A stretch of 64,000 nucleotides of DNA from JBAZHE01 sp964547855 (lineage in GTDB: Bacteria > Patescibacteriota > Patescibacteriia > Patescibacteriales > WJLG01), in contig CAZJPG010000001.1 of assembly GCA_964547855.1 (NCBI GenBank), forward strand, positions 1-64,000. Reading direction: 5' to 3'. Within the stretch, counting starts at the first letter, position 1. Each line of letters begins with the position of its first letter. Below, one piece after another: positions 47,601 to 52,432 of this stretch. A program made the translations under genes and the position numbers. Below the pieces are notes generated by a model, which had not been told where the DNA came from, made no database searches, and saw only the letters and a program-made list of their open reading frames with translations.

Positions 47601-49857
47601 TCGTCTCGACATAGAATTCACCGCTCGAACCCTTAGGGAACTCTATTCTCATCTTAAAGAACTTGGTCTCTCCAGGTTTTATAGAATAAGCCTCTTCGTT
47701 AGTGCTTTTCTTGGCCACAAAACTGCCTTCGACTTTTTTCTTTTTAGGGCCTATGCCAAATATCTTTTTTAAGATATTACGACGATCGGCTAATTTGCCG
47801 TTCTTCAATTCATTCTTATCCCAATAGTCGCTGACCGAAACATCGTTCGTGCTTCCAATTTTGTCGTTCTCGACAAAACATGTCAGACCGCCATCCTCCA
47901 AATGCAAGCAACGGCGCTCATCTTTATCGTCCTCACAAACATAACTGTTGTTTTCAGTAGTGGTCGATACAGAGATCCAACTACTGGAGCAATGATAAAA
48001 AGTATTACCGAATAAAGGTCTGCTAACGACCTCATTCATTCTCCTGAAACTCTCCAAAGACACCACATCGCCAGTACCATTTGGGAAATAGGCTTGCAAA
48101 CCGAATTTTTCATCTTCATCTCCAGAGTTGGTGACGCTTAAATAAACATCAGTTTGAGACAAGCCAATATAATTGGCTCGATCGGTCTTTATGATGAGTG
48201 TTTCGTTGCTGTTATCGTCGCTATATTGAAAATCGATCGTCTTATCACCGATCTCCAATTCATCCTGATCATAAAAGCTCTTCTCGCCAAAATCACCCAT
48301 CTCATCTTTAAACTCCTCCTCGCCCTTAACGTCGCCTTTAACCGCATAATCGACTTCTAGCCAAACCGAATCGAGCAAAACCTTCACGCCGCCAGCGGAA
48401 AGATCTGTGGAAGTCGAAATAGATGGATTGAGGTAACTAACCCTAACTCTCAAAGAGCTTATATCTCTCCAGGACTGAAACACTGGAAGGGCGTAGAGAA
48501 AATATCCATCATTGGAAGCATCTGACGCTTCCCTGAAAAGAGGCAGGCGCCCAGCCTCTTCCCAAGAAGTGGAATTACCCAGAGAATATTCGATCAAAAG
48601 CTCATCGTCGTTGAAGTTGCTGGCGGCGGCCAAAGATAAGCGCAATTGAGCGTTAAGTATCTCATTTTTTTCCAACGGTTTGTCGACAACGAAGTCGGTA
48701 AAGGTCACGGAATCCTTTAAACCAGCATAAGGTTCCTCGATCATAACAACCTTATCACCAGAAGCGGTTTCGGCAACGACATTGTTTCCCAATAATTCAT
48801 CGGCCGTCGACGTTACGTTTTCATCGCTATTTTCTACCACATCAGCAACTATTTGATCGTCAGCACCAATCTCTTGCGCCAAGGCTTGCCCAGGTCCATA
48901 GAGTCTGGCAAAAAGAGCTGCCGTATTAAATCTAAAATCATCCCAAAAGCTAACATCGCCAGATGCTTGGCTGCTTGACTCACCAGAATCAGACGACTGG
49001 GAGCTATCAGAAGATGGAGACGCAGATTGTGAATCACTGGAAGAATCGGACGAAGAATCGTTTGAAGGAGATGAACTTTCTGCTGGTGCGGCAGAAGACC
49101 CTGAATCTTCTACAGGACTTTGGGAATTTTCGAAGCTCGTCGACGAATCGTTCGTCGAAGCGTCCTCATTGGAATCTTGAGCAGCTGATTCGTCAATATT
49201 GGCATCAGCACCCTGCTCCTGATCTTCAGAGGAATTGGAATTATTTATCACATCAGAAGAATCGCTATTTTCTTCTTCGCTGATATTTTGGTCTTCATTG
49301 GAAACATCTTGCCCATCAGTGTTTTCGACAACCGGATCTATTGGTTCGCCAGATTCAATGACAACAGCCCCGCTATCGCCATCAACCACATCGTCGCTCT
49401 CTTGTCCCTGATCAGCGTCGGCTTGCTCGTCGTTGTTCTGATCACCAGAGGACTCTGTTTCTAAATCTTCCGCTCCAGCCCCAGAAGAGCCGCCACCGAT
49501 CGTTTCGGTATTATCTTCCGGCTCAAAGATGACGCCGGACAAAGCCTGAAAATTACCGAACGACAAAGAAGCCGACCAGTCGACTTTGAAATCAGAAAGA
49601 GAGGCACCTGGCATAGCTTCGACGATCTTTGTTCTGTCGATGTCGGCCCAAAGAGAAGAAGTCCCCAAAGCATCAAAGCCTGAATCGCTGGCATTGGTAT
49701 AAGACCCCACGGAATGAGGGAAAACACTCACCCTCTCTTCAGAGGCTCTAACCGCGACATCGGTTCTAAAATGGGAAAAAATAAAAACCAGGACCAATGT
49801 CAAAATGGCCACCTTAGGGATTGGATGCGAAATGATTTTTCCTATCGTTTTTGACAT
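32632..49857 (-). CDS. Giant modular surface protein of 5741 residues
   Basis: One uninterrupted gene takes 27% of the window. A signal or anchor (about 15-36) is followed by a Ser/Asp/Glu/Gln-rich low-complexity region (about 120-300) and a beta-rich region. Then come seven DUF2341-type domains, beginning near 762, 1166, 1517, 2116, 2697, 3289 and 4539. LamG/concanavalin-like domains follow numbers 2, 3, 4, 5 and 7. From about 1500 to 3300 a block of roughly 590 residues (DUF2341, LamG, spacer, FnIII, spacer) is repeated three times. FnIII-like domains start near 1930, 2505, 3095, 3666 and 4080. A PA14-like segment lies inside the last LamG. The final 520 residues are shared with the 25325 protein. 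There is no C-terminal membrane helix or sorting motif. The likely role is adhesion through sugar binding. The GGA before the ATG is too close for a normal ribosome-binding site. Confidence 0.9.
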   Translation of the reverse strand: MSKTIGKIISHPIPKVAILTLVLVFIFSHFRTDVAVRASEERVSVFPHSVGSYTNASDSGFDALGTSSLWADIDRTKIVEAMPGASLSDFKVDWSASLSFGNFQALSGVIFEPEDNTETIGGGSSGAGAEDLETESSGDQNNDEQADADQGQESDDVVDGDSGAVVIESGEPIDPVVENTDGQDVSNEDQNISEEENSDSSDVINNSNSSEDQEQGADANIDESAAQDSNEDASTNDSSTSFENSQSPVEDSGSSAAPAESSSPSNDSSSDSSSDSQSASPSSDSSQSSDSGESSSQASGDVSFWDDFRFNTAALFARLYGPGQALAQEIGADDQIVADVVENSDENVTSTADELLGNNVVAETASGDKVVMIEEPYAGLKDSVTFTDFVVDKPLEKNEILNAQLRLSLAAASNFNDDELLIEYSLGNSTSWEEAGRLPLFREASDASNDGYFLYALPVFQSWRDISSLRVRVSYLNPSISTSTDLSAGGVKVLLDSVWLEVDYAVKGDVKGEEEFKDEMGDFGEKSFYDQDELEIGDKTIDFQYSDDNSNETLIIKTDRANYIGLSQTDVYLSVTNSGDEDEKFGLQAYFPNGTGDVVSLESFRRMNEVVSRPLFGNTFYHCSSSWISVSTTTENNSYVCEDDKDERRCLHLEDGGLTCFVENDKIGSTNDVSVSDYWDKNELKNGKLADRRNILKKIFGIGPKKKKVEGSFVAKKSTNEEAYSIKPGETKFFKMRIEFPKGSSGEFYVETIGSNNGYGLLDPWWNASWDYERPINITYSGSALTDYQVSISVDTASLISAGKMQSDCDDIRFADSNRWSVGNELSYYLEPGSCGRANTKIWVKIPSINGNKTIYMYYGNAAAVGASSGSDTFVYFQGFESNNDFNTGSLTVNRKGVAAKNGSYGLSSTVTGGSNRIAVRDGVNSGRNLIWESNVQALSSSTVPLPGIQIAHPNGNNDTSGYTAYLDTRGGIDLGIRKDYDSGQILASYSSYTVSIGQWYFLRFDWRKDGLLSAYLYQNSTSTTALAYCSTTDLSYSDGEYGVAAQDYDYWDNYRIRKMATSSINTSLASEILIANHPPTDPTSLFQYQVNTSTALSNGEWANSQNIYLSATSTDKDGDDATIYYQLVTTSTSFATATSVPGVYCYSGTAFDSCSSKIWSNRGSFLSNWYDPDFLFRSKITILSSKVDSDLNDFPVFIDLARLGSSNSFWQSVRSANGGDLVVTNSVGQRLPLEVVGFSTSTKSGQIYFKADALYDLTDTDFYLYYGSSTASQPASTTEYGSRNVWSGYGGVWHLDYNGTGAQGDWRDSTANSNYSSTTASAPTRVAGPLGYGQQFNGTNNVIRFEKSSSMEPAGDFTLSAWVWWGNQTSAWSKPVHYGQDGIAPYGAYMFQINNADESQTQFQVGKSTWEAITATNFATGTWSYMTGVYDFYSDSILYINGVNRANTSAGINTPTVYDNYGLSFGANGNAAGSWFNGRIDEVRIYPGVRSPEWVSTEYNNQVNVGAFISTSSQETISWYDTEYPYRVKLKANSSQVDADLANFPVYIDLSHLGVNSGFWSHTKKDSSGGDLLITDVRGNRLPLEIVSISTSTKTGEVYFKASSLKDTVNTDFYLYYGSSTATQPASTTAYGARAVWTNGFEAVWHLSSITSIKDSTGNAHNGTYYGNPTNYATGKLGGSIAFDGAGDYIDMGVFGSNTIDFGNSNFTASFWVRPTDTTAGALMSKGTNDTTWSSNEKQFFFTNNAGAAGNGLIPILVGYACDWQSATAGNTVTSGSWNNLVYSRVDSSNTKAIYINNTSVPLTGNYNTSNTADTNTWNLYLGRRISTDVNPNEDFNGDMDEVRLSSSTRSATWLSTEYKNQNAPASFLSTSTEENYTSYVSDSVNITSVPESGNGYKWQAISCDSKNSCSMWVPFNTTVPNFRVDTISPTAPGDLSINRRNETSLVLSFGATTTESNFAEYKIYWKAGSSGVTESDNLLGSSSDASLGNILFDGKATTTINGLSAGTQYVFRIWAYDAYGHGTPSLSELTVTTAGYPRDPEDLAQYRHTSIQIDNGGWSDSSTVNLSASSTADDVYFQLVPIASAFNTTTTTPPIACAYNVSYSDCAGKIWKNSLSWYDNDFLYRAKITTQSSFVNADLTNFPISVDLSVLGSSHSFWNHVKSNGGDIIITNSSGTRLPVEVVSVDTSAKTGEVHFKADLIENSTSTDFYLYYGSSTASQPASSSAYGVYSVWSKPFGAVYHFENGSLKNSASSSWNGVNYGATVGVGVLGDGLTCDGATQYAVITDSAAIRSPFEDNSAGFTVSAWGKQGLGTEAGYMLHKDVTGWRLWQRSTNIQFGVRNNANATWLNLSTTTAQTAGVWYSLAATMNNTQTSQNFYIDNHTALNAVIAARPFDNISNDLTLCANVGGGTNWPGTIDELRVARTERSSTWLSTQYNNLSSPKTFFATSSETIRSSVSVNSIPLSGIPDSSTGYKWQALACNSDGCSDWVGFNASTPNFVVDTTKPTNPGSLTFDSKSPNSITINFGSASTEANFAEYKIFYRADTSGVSESDMLWSSSSDSNLSSRTYSGIGSTTITGLSGNTNYVFNIWAYDLAGNKASGTVELSARTSYLVSNPTDLNQWKGATIMPNGFWTNSSTVGFTATSSGAQGVVSMYYQVIGTTSSFTTSTSTPQSFCNSGTSYAGCASKIWRSGVNWADHSFPYRVKLTAQASQVDGDLTYYPLYFDMSHLGPNNNIWTKMREDGGDLLVANASGTRLPLEVVSVSTSSKTGEIYFRADLVENSTSTDFYLYYGSSTASQPAATATYGSRAVWSNEYVTVWHFNQTSGSLLDSASGNTGAFNGDLPDPRSTRFGYSHHFDGTGDYVQTDSAQLDSTAIANYTVSLWFDADSTVSSMLIWEGDVSQNGWGTGQEMHMSLGYTTNPNYIGMYFGDTEANSVITYNAFTDTTSWHYAAATFSNLNTAPTGSFYLDGGFVASDSGTAVTRGWDTAMRFGRPGTSERYFTGYMDEVRISSTTRSSTWISTEYKNMNNNAAFFSTSSSEFLGASSLAYVTNIPDSADGYRWQTLVCNEDGCSKNWAVFNASTPNFRVDTVAPSVPGSMTVDSKNPTDVTLNLGATSYDANFAEYKIFYKANTAGVTEANSLWGSSSDADLLAMNFNGSASTTVLNLSASTTYYFNIWAYDLAGNSAKAVTETSTTTSGGLFNPTSLAQYRYATSTDLINGDWTNSSTVSFYATSSNSGGETYLYYQVISNGSSFSTATSTPANPCFTNTTYNSCSSKIWKNAEPSWWNTDWKYRRKINFGTNHSLLPAGYTASTTMDTRTGSTNVSLSSGDDVRVVWQLAGGTPTEIDRIGSVWNNASTNIQFRLQTDIATSSNEAALGSYYIYYNNPLAGLPKASSSNVFYEYDDFNNSSIGSEWSLADNDGTAGTTFTETSTLRIHANGSDVWIAPDDYFGAIYRTVPGNFDATLRIIAQGNPNGWAKAGIMVKNNLPLTQSNNGYAIMVVTPSNDFAEQWDSDGDGYLDDYNGAGATAYPDCVRLVKNDGVFQGYYSADCATFTSMPTFQPVGVNHTQNLGIFTSSHANGTLSDVWYDWIKVTLTTSDKEETSLSNEEERGAIDKAIVVKSFPESSTGYKWQAIACNQYACSGWEQFNASTPNFRVDTIKPTAPGNLTLISRRSSSLTLGFGSASTEANFQEYKIFYVQGATIPTEGSILYGSSSEPRLGSRTYSNGTSTVISGLLPNTEYTFNIWAYDQSGQKASATAVTFQTSNTVTETYVYTTGVTSGWIDSPYAWDVVDNTYAYRLVPGNSANDSGNYLLGTANNAPASTKTIFGVELGIEGYTNGPDFVDYKIIPIFSGINWGATSTIDGTNFGSVDGDGTYYVDITDDSNAPVSWTWNDIINLDARVHALNSSTTDITAYVDQIRLRVSVDSYPELAENLSQSLVNGTTTLPANYWSNQDSVVLYAEARDPDTAEMPTVFFQFVPTSTAYITTTTAPVGACISGTAYNSCASKVWLVNYVGAPSDFSATPFIATSSVTGIPDGSYHWQALVCDDDDICSASWVNFSSATSTHLRVDTTPPTAPGWLSYVSNTSGSITVGFGTSTVETNFYRYRIFYTKSSTTAVTEYDSEYSDTNLLAIDFNGASTGTVAGLAKSSDYTFNIWAYDRAGNKASATPMMISSTTAGYVINQTSYLIENDDGASVNLNTSPGLADVPLNNMEKGQRFVARFQIENVGTDQTYNKRYKVQFENNTDAPGVWVDVGGSTAISYSYGLSGANGDALTGRKCAVNGNAWANGLWQEGTNLSNNYNLPLNTYSELAFALQTVNTIAGKTYRLRLIDGTGSSTFDGYTVYPTLTINGSASRKYSKNNPSSLPSNNNDLTYFLDNPGYTAVSVDDSSYDTMTATPAYTIYNFATKHKDHNYAVTANWNGQSSLAPSSNPVYLQVYHFGSTNSWVTVSYNNSAAANTDFTLTGSVGYKMNEYYDTNGYVYWRVYQTTGSATLRTDQYYVSTSTMVSSIGQKHYRWRNDNGYVGQESWYDNDYLYRKEMVLDPDKIPGTASLSNFPVLIAFTDTDLRGTSSGGYVQGSFGWDIIFTNASGTQVKMDHQIEKYDRTTGELVAWVEVPNLYAEKDTQLFIYYGNATTSSSQANNAGTWNSNYKAVWHLDEAGASTTRLDSTSNANNASTEGYDGDEDGSTNIDGTDDFDGTNDHLSVVDANSLDMTGNFTASGWFNPDTTAKPLAFETGGYARYQIAGMYWTSTGGTDITPSGGFSPAAINPYAGALYGQSTWATGGFWKVIDTSLASVYTGTQYTVNFANTDLWNGTADNAESYLVTYIYSPREKQVTFSCGSDDSRVIWINGHQVHFESAAQAMVVDDQSFNYTVKQGWNTFVMFVSNGAADYQAQWRISSTTEGMRYTSNPRILIDKQEYQVSLKAGYLSAFYGTSTVDYSVASTSWQYFTLTGDTSGLNLYLGGSSRASTTFSSGPSANTLPLRIGYLFDGKMDEVRLMSSKATKDWVMANYNSQASIGVGSGKFIKSITPQQTEYNNIATWREAEDTGDPTTGTYITKNNNIRLRLSVANTSGGTASGYRFGLQYASTSINCSTGIGDWHDVPVSATTEHFEMSASSYINNGEPTSQEFSDSEGYYFITGSAVEDPSTSSAQSTLKEDQYTELEWVLNANDNAGEGATYCFRAVDSSGSLLDYYDRYAELTLAGNTNTAPTFTYLPSDGGSATSTPTLNGTNVTFSAMATDAQLNEYYLAVCKTDQIITGNGTAPTCAGGAYCISGLASSSDWASCSYAVSTSTESLDWYAFACDLKWGAGVSKCSTVSQGESPQEASSSPVKVNHRPTYTALSTTVNFRDPGGTFTISATGADTDVDGPDDSMYFYVCRTNSATFGTGCASGQTVCSSTGLTSSNPSCDFVDTAPTPPGANTYYGYVFDSHGAASSPASRSSTYTINNVAPVLGNITLNNGNPITVNIKGAADKQVQIIGASVTDQNGCQSLVSATGVIYLSSVSGGYNCSSNGNNCYPISTANCVVSNCTGADDYVATYTCTANMKFYAIPTDDSTNNPWEADNWLSRLQVYDGSNYSATSSAGVELNTNSALDITENLIDFGSGMGPGDNTGATNQEVTIVNNGNSPLNGDLDGSSLRNAINSYISANNVEWSLTSGFNYSSGNPLSPIPVLVNLALGKPISDTDVTDNIYWGIGLPATTTAGTFEGSTTLSAALDDLDW

Positions 49858-49918
49858 TCCTTTTTGGCTCTAAAAACCTTATATTATCGCCCAAAAAGCG
49901 TATGTTGATTACCTCTAA

Positions 49919-49927
49919 ATTATATCA
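49919..49927 (-). promoter_or_regulatory. Extended -10 promoter of the giant gene
   Basis: The minus strand reads TGATATAAT about 60 bases before the ATG. The -35 is T-rich only (TTTTTA at 17 bases). Confidence 0.55.
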
Positions 49928-49941
49928 CAGAGTATATATAT

Positions 49942-49980
49942 TAAAAAAGAATAGGACCCCTCTTGGGCCCTACTCTTTCT
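49942..49980 (-). terminator. Terminator of the 50013-59696 operon
   Basis: AAAGAGTAGGGCCC and the pairing GGTCCTATTCTTT form a hairpin ending in TTTTTTAA on the minus strand. It lies between the cohesin gene and the promoter of the giant gene. Confidence 0.82.
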
Positions 49981-50012
49981 TGGCTATTTTAAGCTATTTT
50001 TTAACCTCGTTT

Positions 50013-51824
50013 TTATTCTATCTCTTTTTCCACATCCTTTACCTCCTTACTTAAGAATTCTTGAGAAATATCAAGGGCTTCATTGATCTTCTCCTTGACT
50101 CGTTTTTCAGAATCAGAGAGACCTGGTTTCTTGTCGGCGACCTCCATGAGCTCGTTGACCTCCTCTTTCAAAGCAGAGAAAATCTCATTAAGACGACGCT
50201 CTAATTCGTGCGATTCACGAATAGCGCGATTCCTTTGTAAACGATTTACGTGACGTAAGTAGAATATGAAAACTATCAAAGAGACAATGATCATCAACAA
50301 GCCGAACACTATCCACCAACCATAAGCACAAACAATGGATTTAGCTTGAACAGATAAAGTCTTCTTCATGCTCTCATAACTCTCTGCTCCGCGATAGTCT
50401 ATGACCTTAGCCCAAACACGATAGACGCCTCTGTCCAATTCATTTTTTTGGAAATATGTCCAATTACCATCTGGGTCTGTCTTGGTCTCAACCACCTTAG
50501 CGTCCTTACCATCCTTGTCGGAGTCCTTGGCTATATAAAGCCTGATCGTTGCATCTGGATAGAACGACGTTCCTTGTATCGGCAGATCATCACCCTTATC
50601 GATGATACCTGGCATCTCTGTAATAACTGGCGCTTTTAAGGCCTCAACGATAAATTCTTTGGTCGAGCTTGAAGTATTGCCGGCTCGATCAGTAGCAGCA
50701 ACGGAAATTTTATGTAATCCTGGCTTTAAAACAGGGAATACATAGGGCGACTTATCATAATCGTCGGCCATCATATCCTTCATTTCTCCATCAAGTATGA
50801 AGCGATATTTTTCCAAACCAGAAGTAGCGTCAGATGTCTGGAATGACAGTCTTGGAGTCGGGTTAGTCTTATCTCCTTCATCATCAACAGAGACCATGAC
50901 ATCCTCCGGAGGAGTAACATCTACTAAGGTTCTAAAATGCGTCGTTGGTCCCCAACCATTTTTATTTTGGAATTTAATATGAAAATAATTCTCTCCGTCA
51001 GGAACGTTTTCGAATTTCTTTAACTCGACTATACCGTCTGATTTGTTTCCCGGATCAGAACTACTTGAAGTGTCTAAAAGAAAGCTAACACTTGAAACAT
51101 CAGCTAAAAGTTTCCAATCGTATTCTGGACTAGAATTGCTATACCAAACTCCCTCTTCCGGGTGAGTTGAAGATTTTACCTTTGGCGGAGGAGGTATTAT
51201 TCCAGAATTAGCCTCCGTTGGCTTAGTCTCTGTCGTTGGTTTATTTTCTGTCGTTGGCTTAGTCGTCGGCTTAGTCTCTGGTTTTTGTTCGACCGGTTTT
51301 TCGGATATGGTTATTTTGGCCTGTGATGTACCAGAAAGCACATTAGTCCCTTGCCCATCAGCCGCTAAAACGCTAGCTGCGGAGAATTTGACGACCGCCT
51401 CGCCCGCTTTCAGTGCGGTGAAGTTTATGGTCATCAAAGTTCCGGCCGTACCGGTATACGCCGGCGGAGTCTTGCCTCCGGAATAATTGGCAGTTCCATT
51501 AGTGTTGGAAACAGGACTTGCTTGGCCTGGTTCAACTGGATAAGTCGGGTCGGTTTGCCACATATTAAAAATGGATCCACTAGTTGTAACACTTTTAATG
51601 GCAAGCAAATTTTTGTCGAAAGTGATGGTGGCGTCGGAAGCATTGATGCCTTGTCCTCCTCCGGAATTGACCATGACCTTGATGCTGAAATTGTCGCCGA
51701 CATTCTTAGCGGACGATGATGGGGAAAACGACAAAGACGCACCAGCCGCTTGGACCGCGCTCAATGGTGCAATCAATAAACAACAAAAAAATATTGCTAA
51801 AACAAGAGTCGAAACTCTTTTCAT
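50013..51824 (-). CDS. Membrane-anchored cohesin-domain protein with cytoplasmic coiled coil
   Basis: A 603-residue paralogue of the 19837 protein. It has a signal peptide (about 1-27), a cohesin domain (about 28-170; VGDNFSIKVMV, ITFDKNLLAIKSV, VLAADGQGTN), and a Thr/Pro/Lys-rich linker of about 40 residues made of repeated KPTT/ETKP units. Ig-like domains cover about 220-490, again with the PPED...SGLEKY block and AATDRAGN. A membrane helix near 500-530 leads to a basic RHVNRLQRNR and a coiled-coil cytoplasmic tail ending in EVKDVEKEIE, very like the EVKDVEKILK end of the paralogue. I use ATG 51824; the frame can be opened at 51857 inside the Hsp20 gene. It ends a probable ten-gene operon. 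Confidence 0.84.
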   Translation of the reverse strand: MKRVSTLVLAIFFCCLLIAPLSAVQAAGASLSFSPSSSAKNVGDNFSIKVMVNSGGGQGINASDATITFDKNLLAIKSVTTSGSIFNMWQTDPTYPVEPGQASPVSNTNGTANYSGGKTPPAYTGTAGTLMTINFTALKAGEAVVKFSAASVLAADGQGTNVLSGTSQAKITISEKPVEQKPETKPTTKPTTENKPTTETKPTEANSGIIPPPPKVKSSTHPEEGVWYSNSSPEYDWKLLADVSSVSFLLDTSSSSDPGNKSDGIVELKKFENVPDGENYFHIKFQNKNGWGPTTHFRTLVDVTPPEDVMVSVDDEGDKTNPTPRLSFQTSDATSGLEKYRFILDGEMKDMMADDYDKSPYVFPVLKPGLHKISVAATDRAGNTSSSTKEFIVEALKAPVITEMPGIIDKGDDLPIQGTSFYPDATIRLYIAKDSDKDGKDAKVVETKTDPDGNWTYFQKNELDRGVYRVWAKVIDYRGAESYESMKKTLSVQAKSIVCAYGWWIVFGLLMIIVSLIVFIFYLRHVNRLQRNRAIRESHELERRLNEIFSALKEEVNELMEVADKKPGLSDSEKRVKEKINEALDISQEFLSKEVKDVEKEIE

Positions 51825-51831
51825 AAAAATT

Positions 51832-52308
51832 CTATACCAATACATCATCCTCCTCATTCAATTTAACTTCAATCCTCTTTTTGCCTCTCGTCTGAATCCT
51901 TAATAAAGGCAATTTCAATATCAAAACACCGTTCTCCATGATCGATTCGATCTTGGAAACGTTTATTTCCTCTGGCAAAATTATTTGGCGATAGAAGTCA
52001 CCCCAACGATTTTCCTGGCAAAGATATTCTTTTTCTTCATCATCCTCTCTTACGGCCTTAGGTATTTCCTTTTTGCCGGAAATCGTGATGACATCGTTCT
52101 CGCTTTCAACAAAAATATCCAGCTTGTCAATCTTAACACCGGCTATGGGTGCATAGACGACGATTTTGGAAGAGGTGTGATAGATATCGACATCGAGTTG
52201 CAGGTGATCGCCTATGTCTTCGCGAGATGCCTGCCTCTTGGGAAGTTTAGACTCTTGTTCGATATCTATAGACTCAGTCCTCTTCTTAATTTTACTTAAG
52301 AACGACAT
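51832..52308 (-). CDS. Small heat-shock protein (Hsp20/alpha-crystallin family)
   Basis: A 158-residue small chaperone. The alpha-crystallin domain covers about 38-135 (LDVDIYHTSSKIVVYAPIAG, here a short typical beta-strand, then ISGKKE and FYRQIILPEEI). It ends with the near-canonical MENGVLILKLPL. The C-terminal I-x-I anchor is degenerate. Such proteins hold unfolded proteins without ATP. The stop is TAG, seven bases before the cohesin gene start. A cytoplasmic chaperone inside an operon of exported proteins is unusual; it may keep the secreted products unfolded before export, but that is a guess. Confidence 0.9.
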   Translation of the reverse strand: MSFLSKIKKRTESIDIEQESKLPKRQASREDIGDHLQLDVDIYHTSSKIVVYAPIAGVKIDKLDIFVESENDVITISGKKEIPKAVREDDEEKEYLCQENRWGDFYRQIILPEEINVSKIESIMENGVLILKLPLLRIQTRGKKRIEVKLNEEDDVLV

Positions 52309-52432
52309 ATCTCCTTGTTATATGTTGAAGTTATTAACAGTTAAATTGGTTCTTTTAAATTATAACACAAAAATAAAACAACAACAAAACAATATTTTAT
52401 TTATTTCTTATTTTTTATTTTTCATTTAAAAA

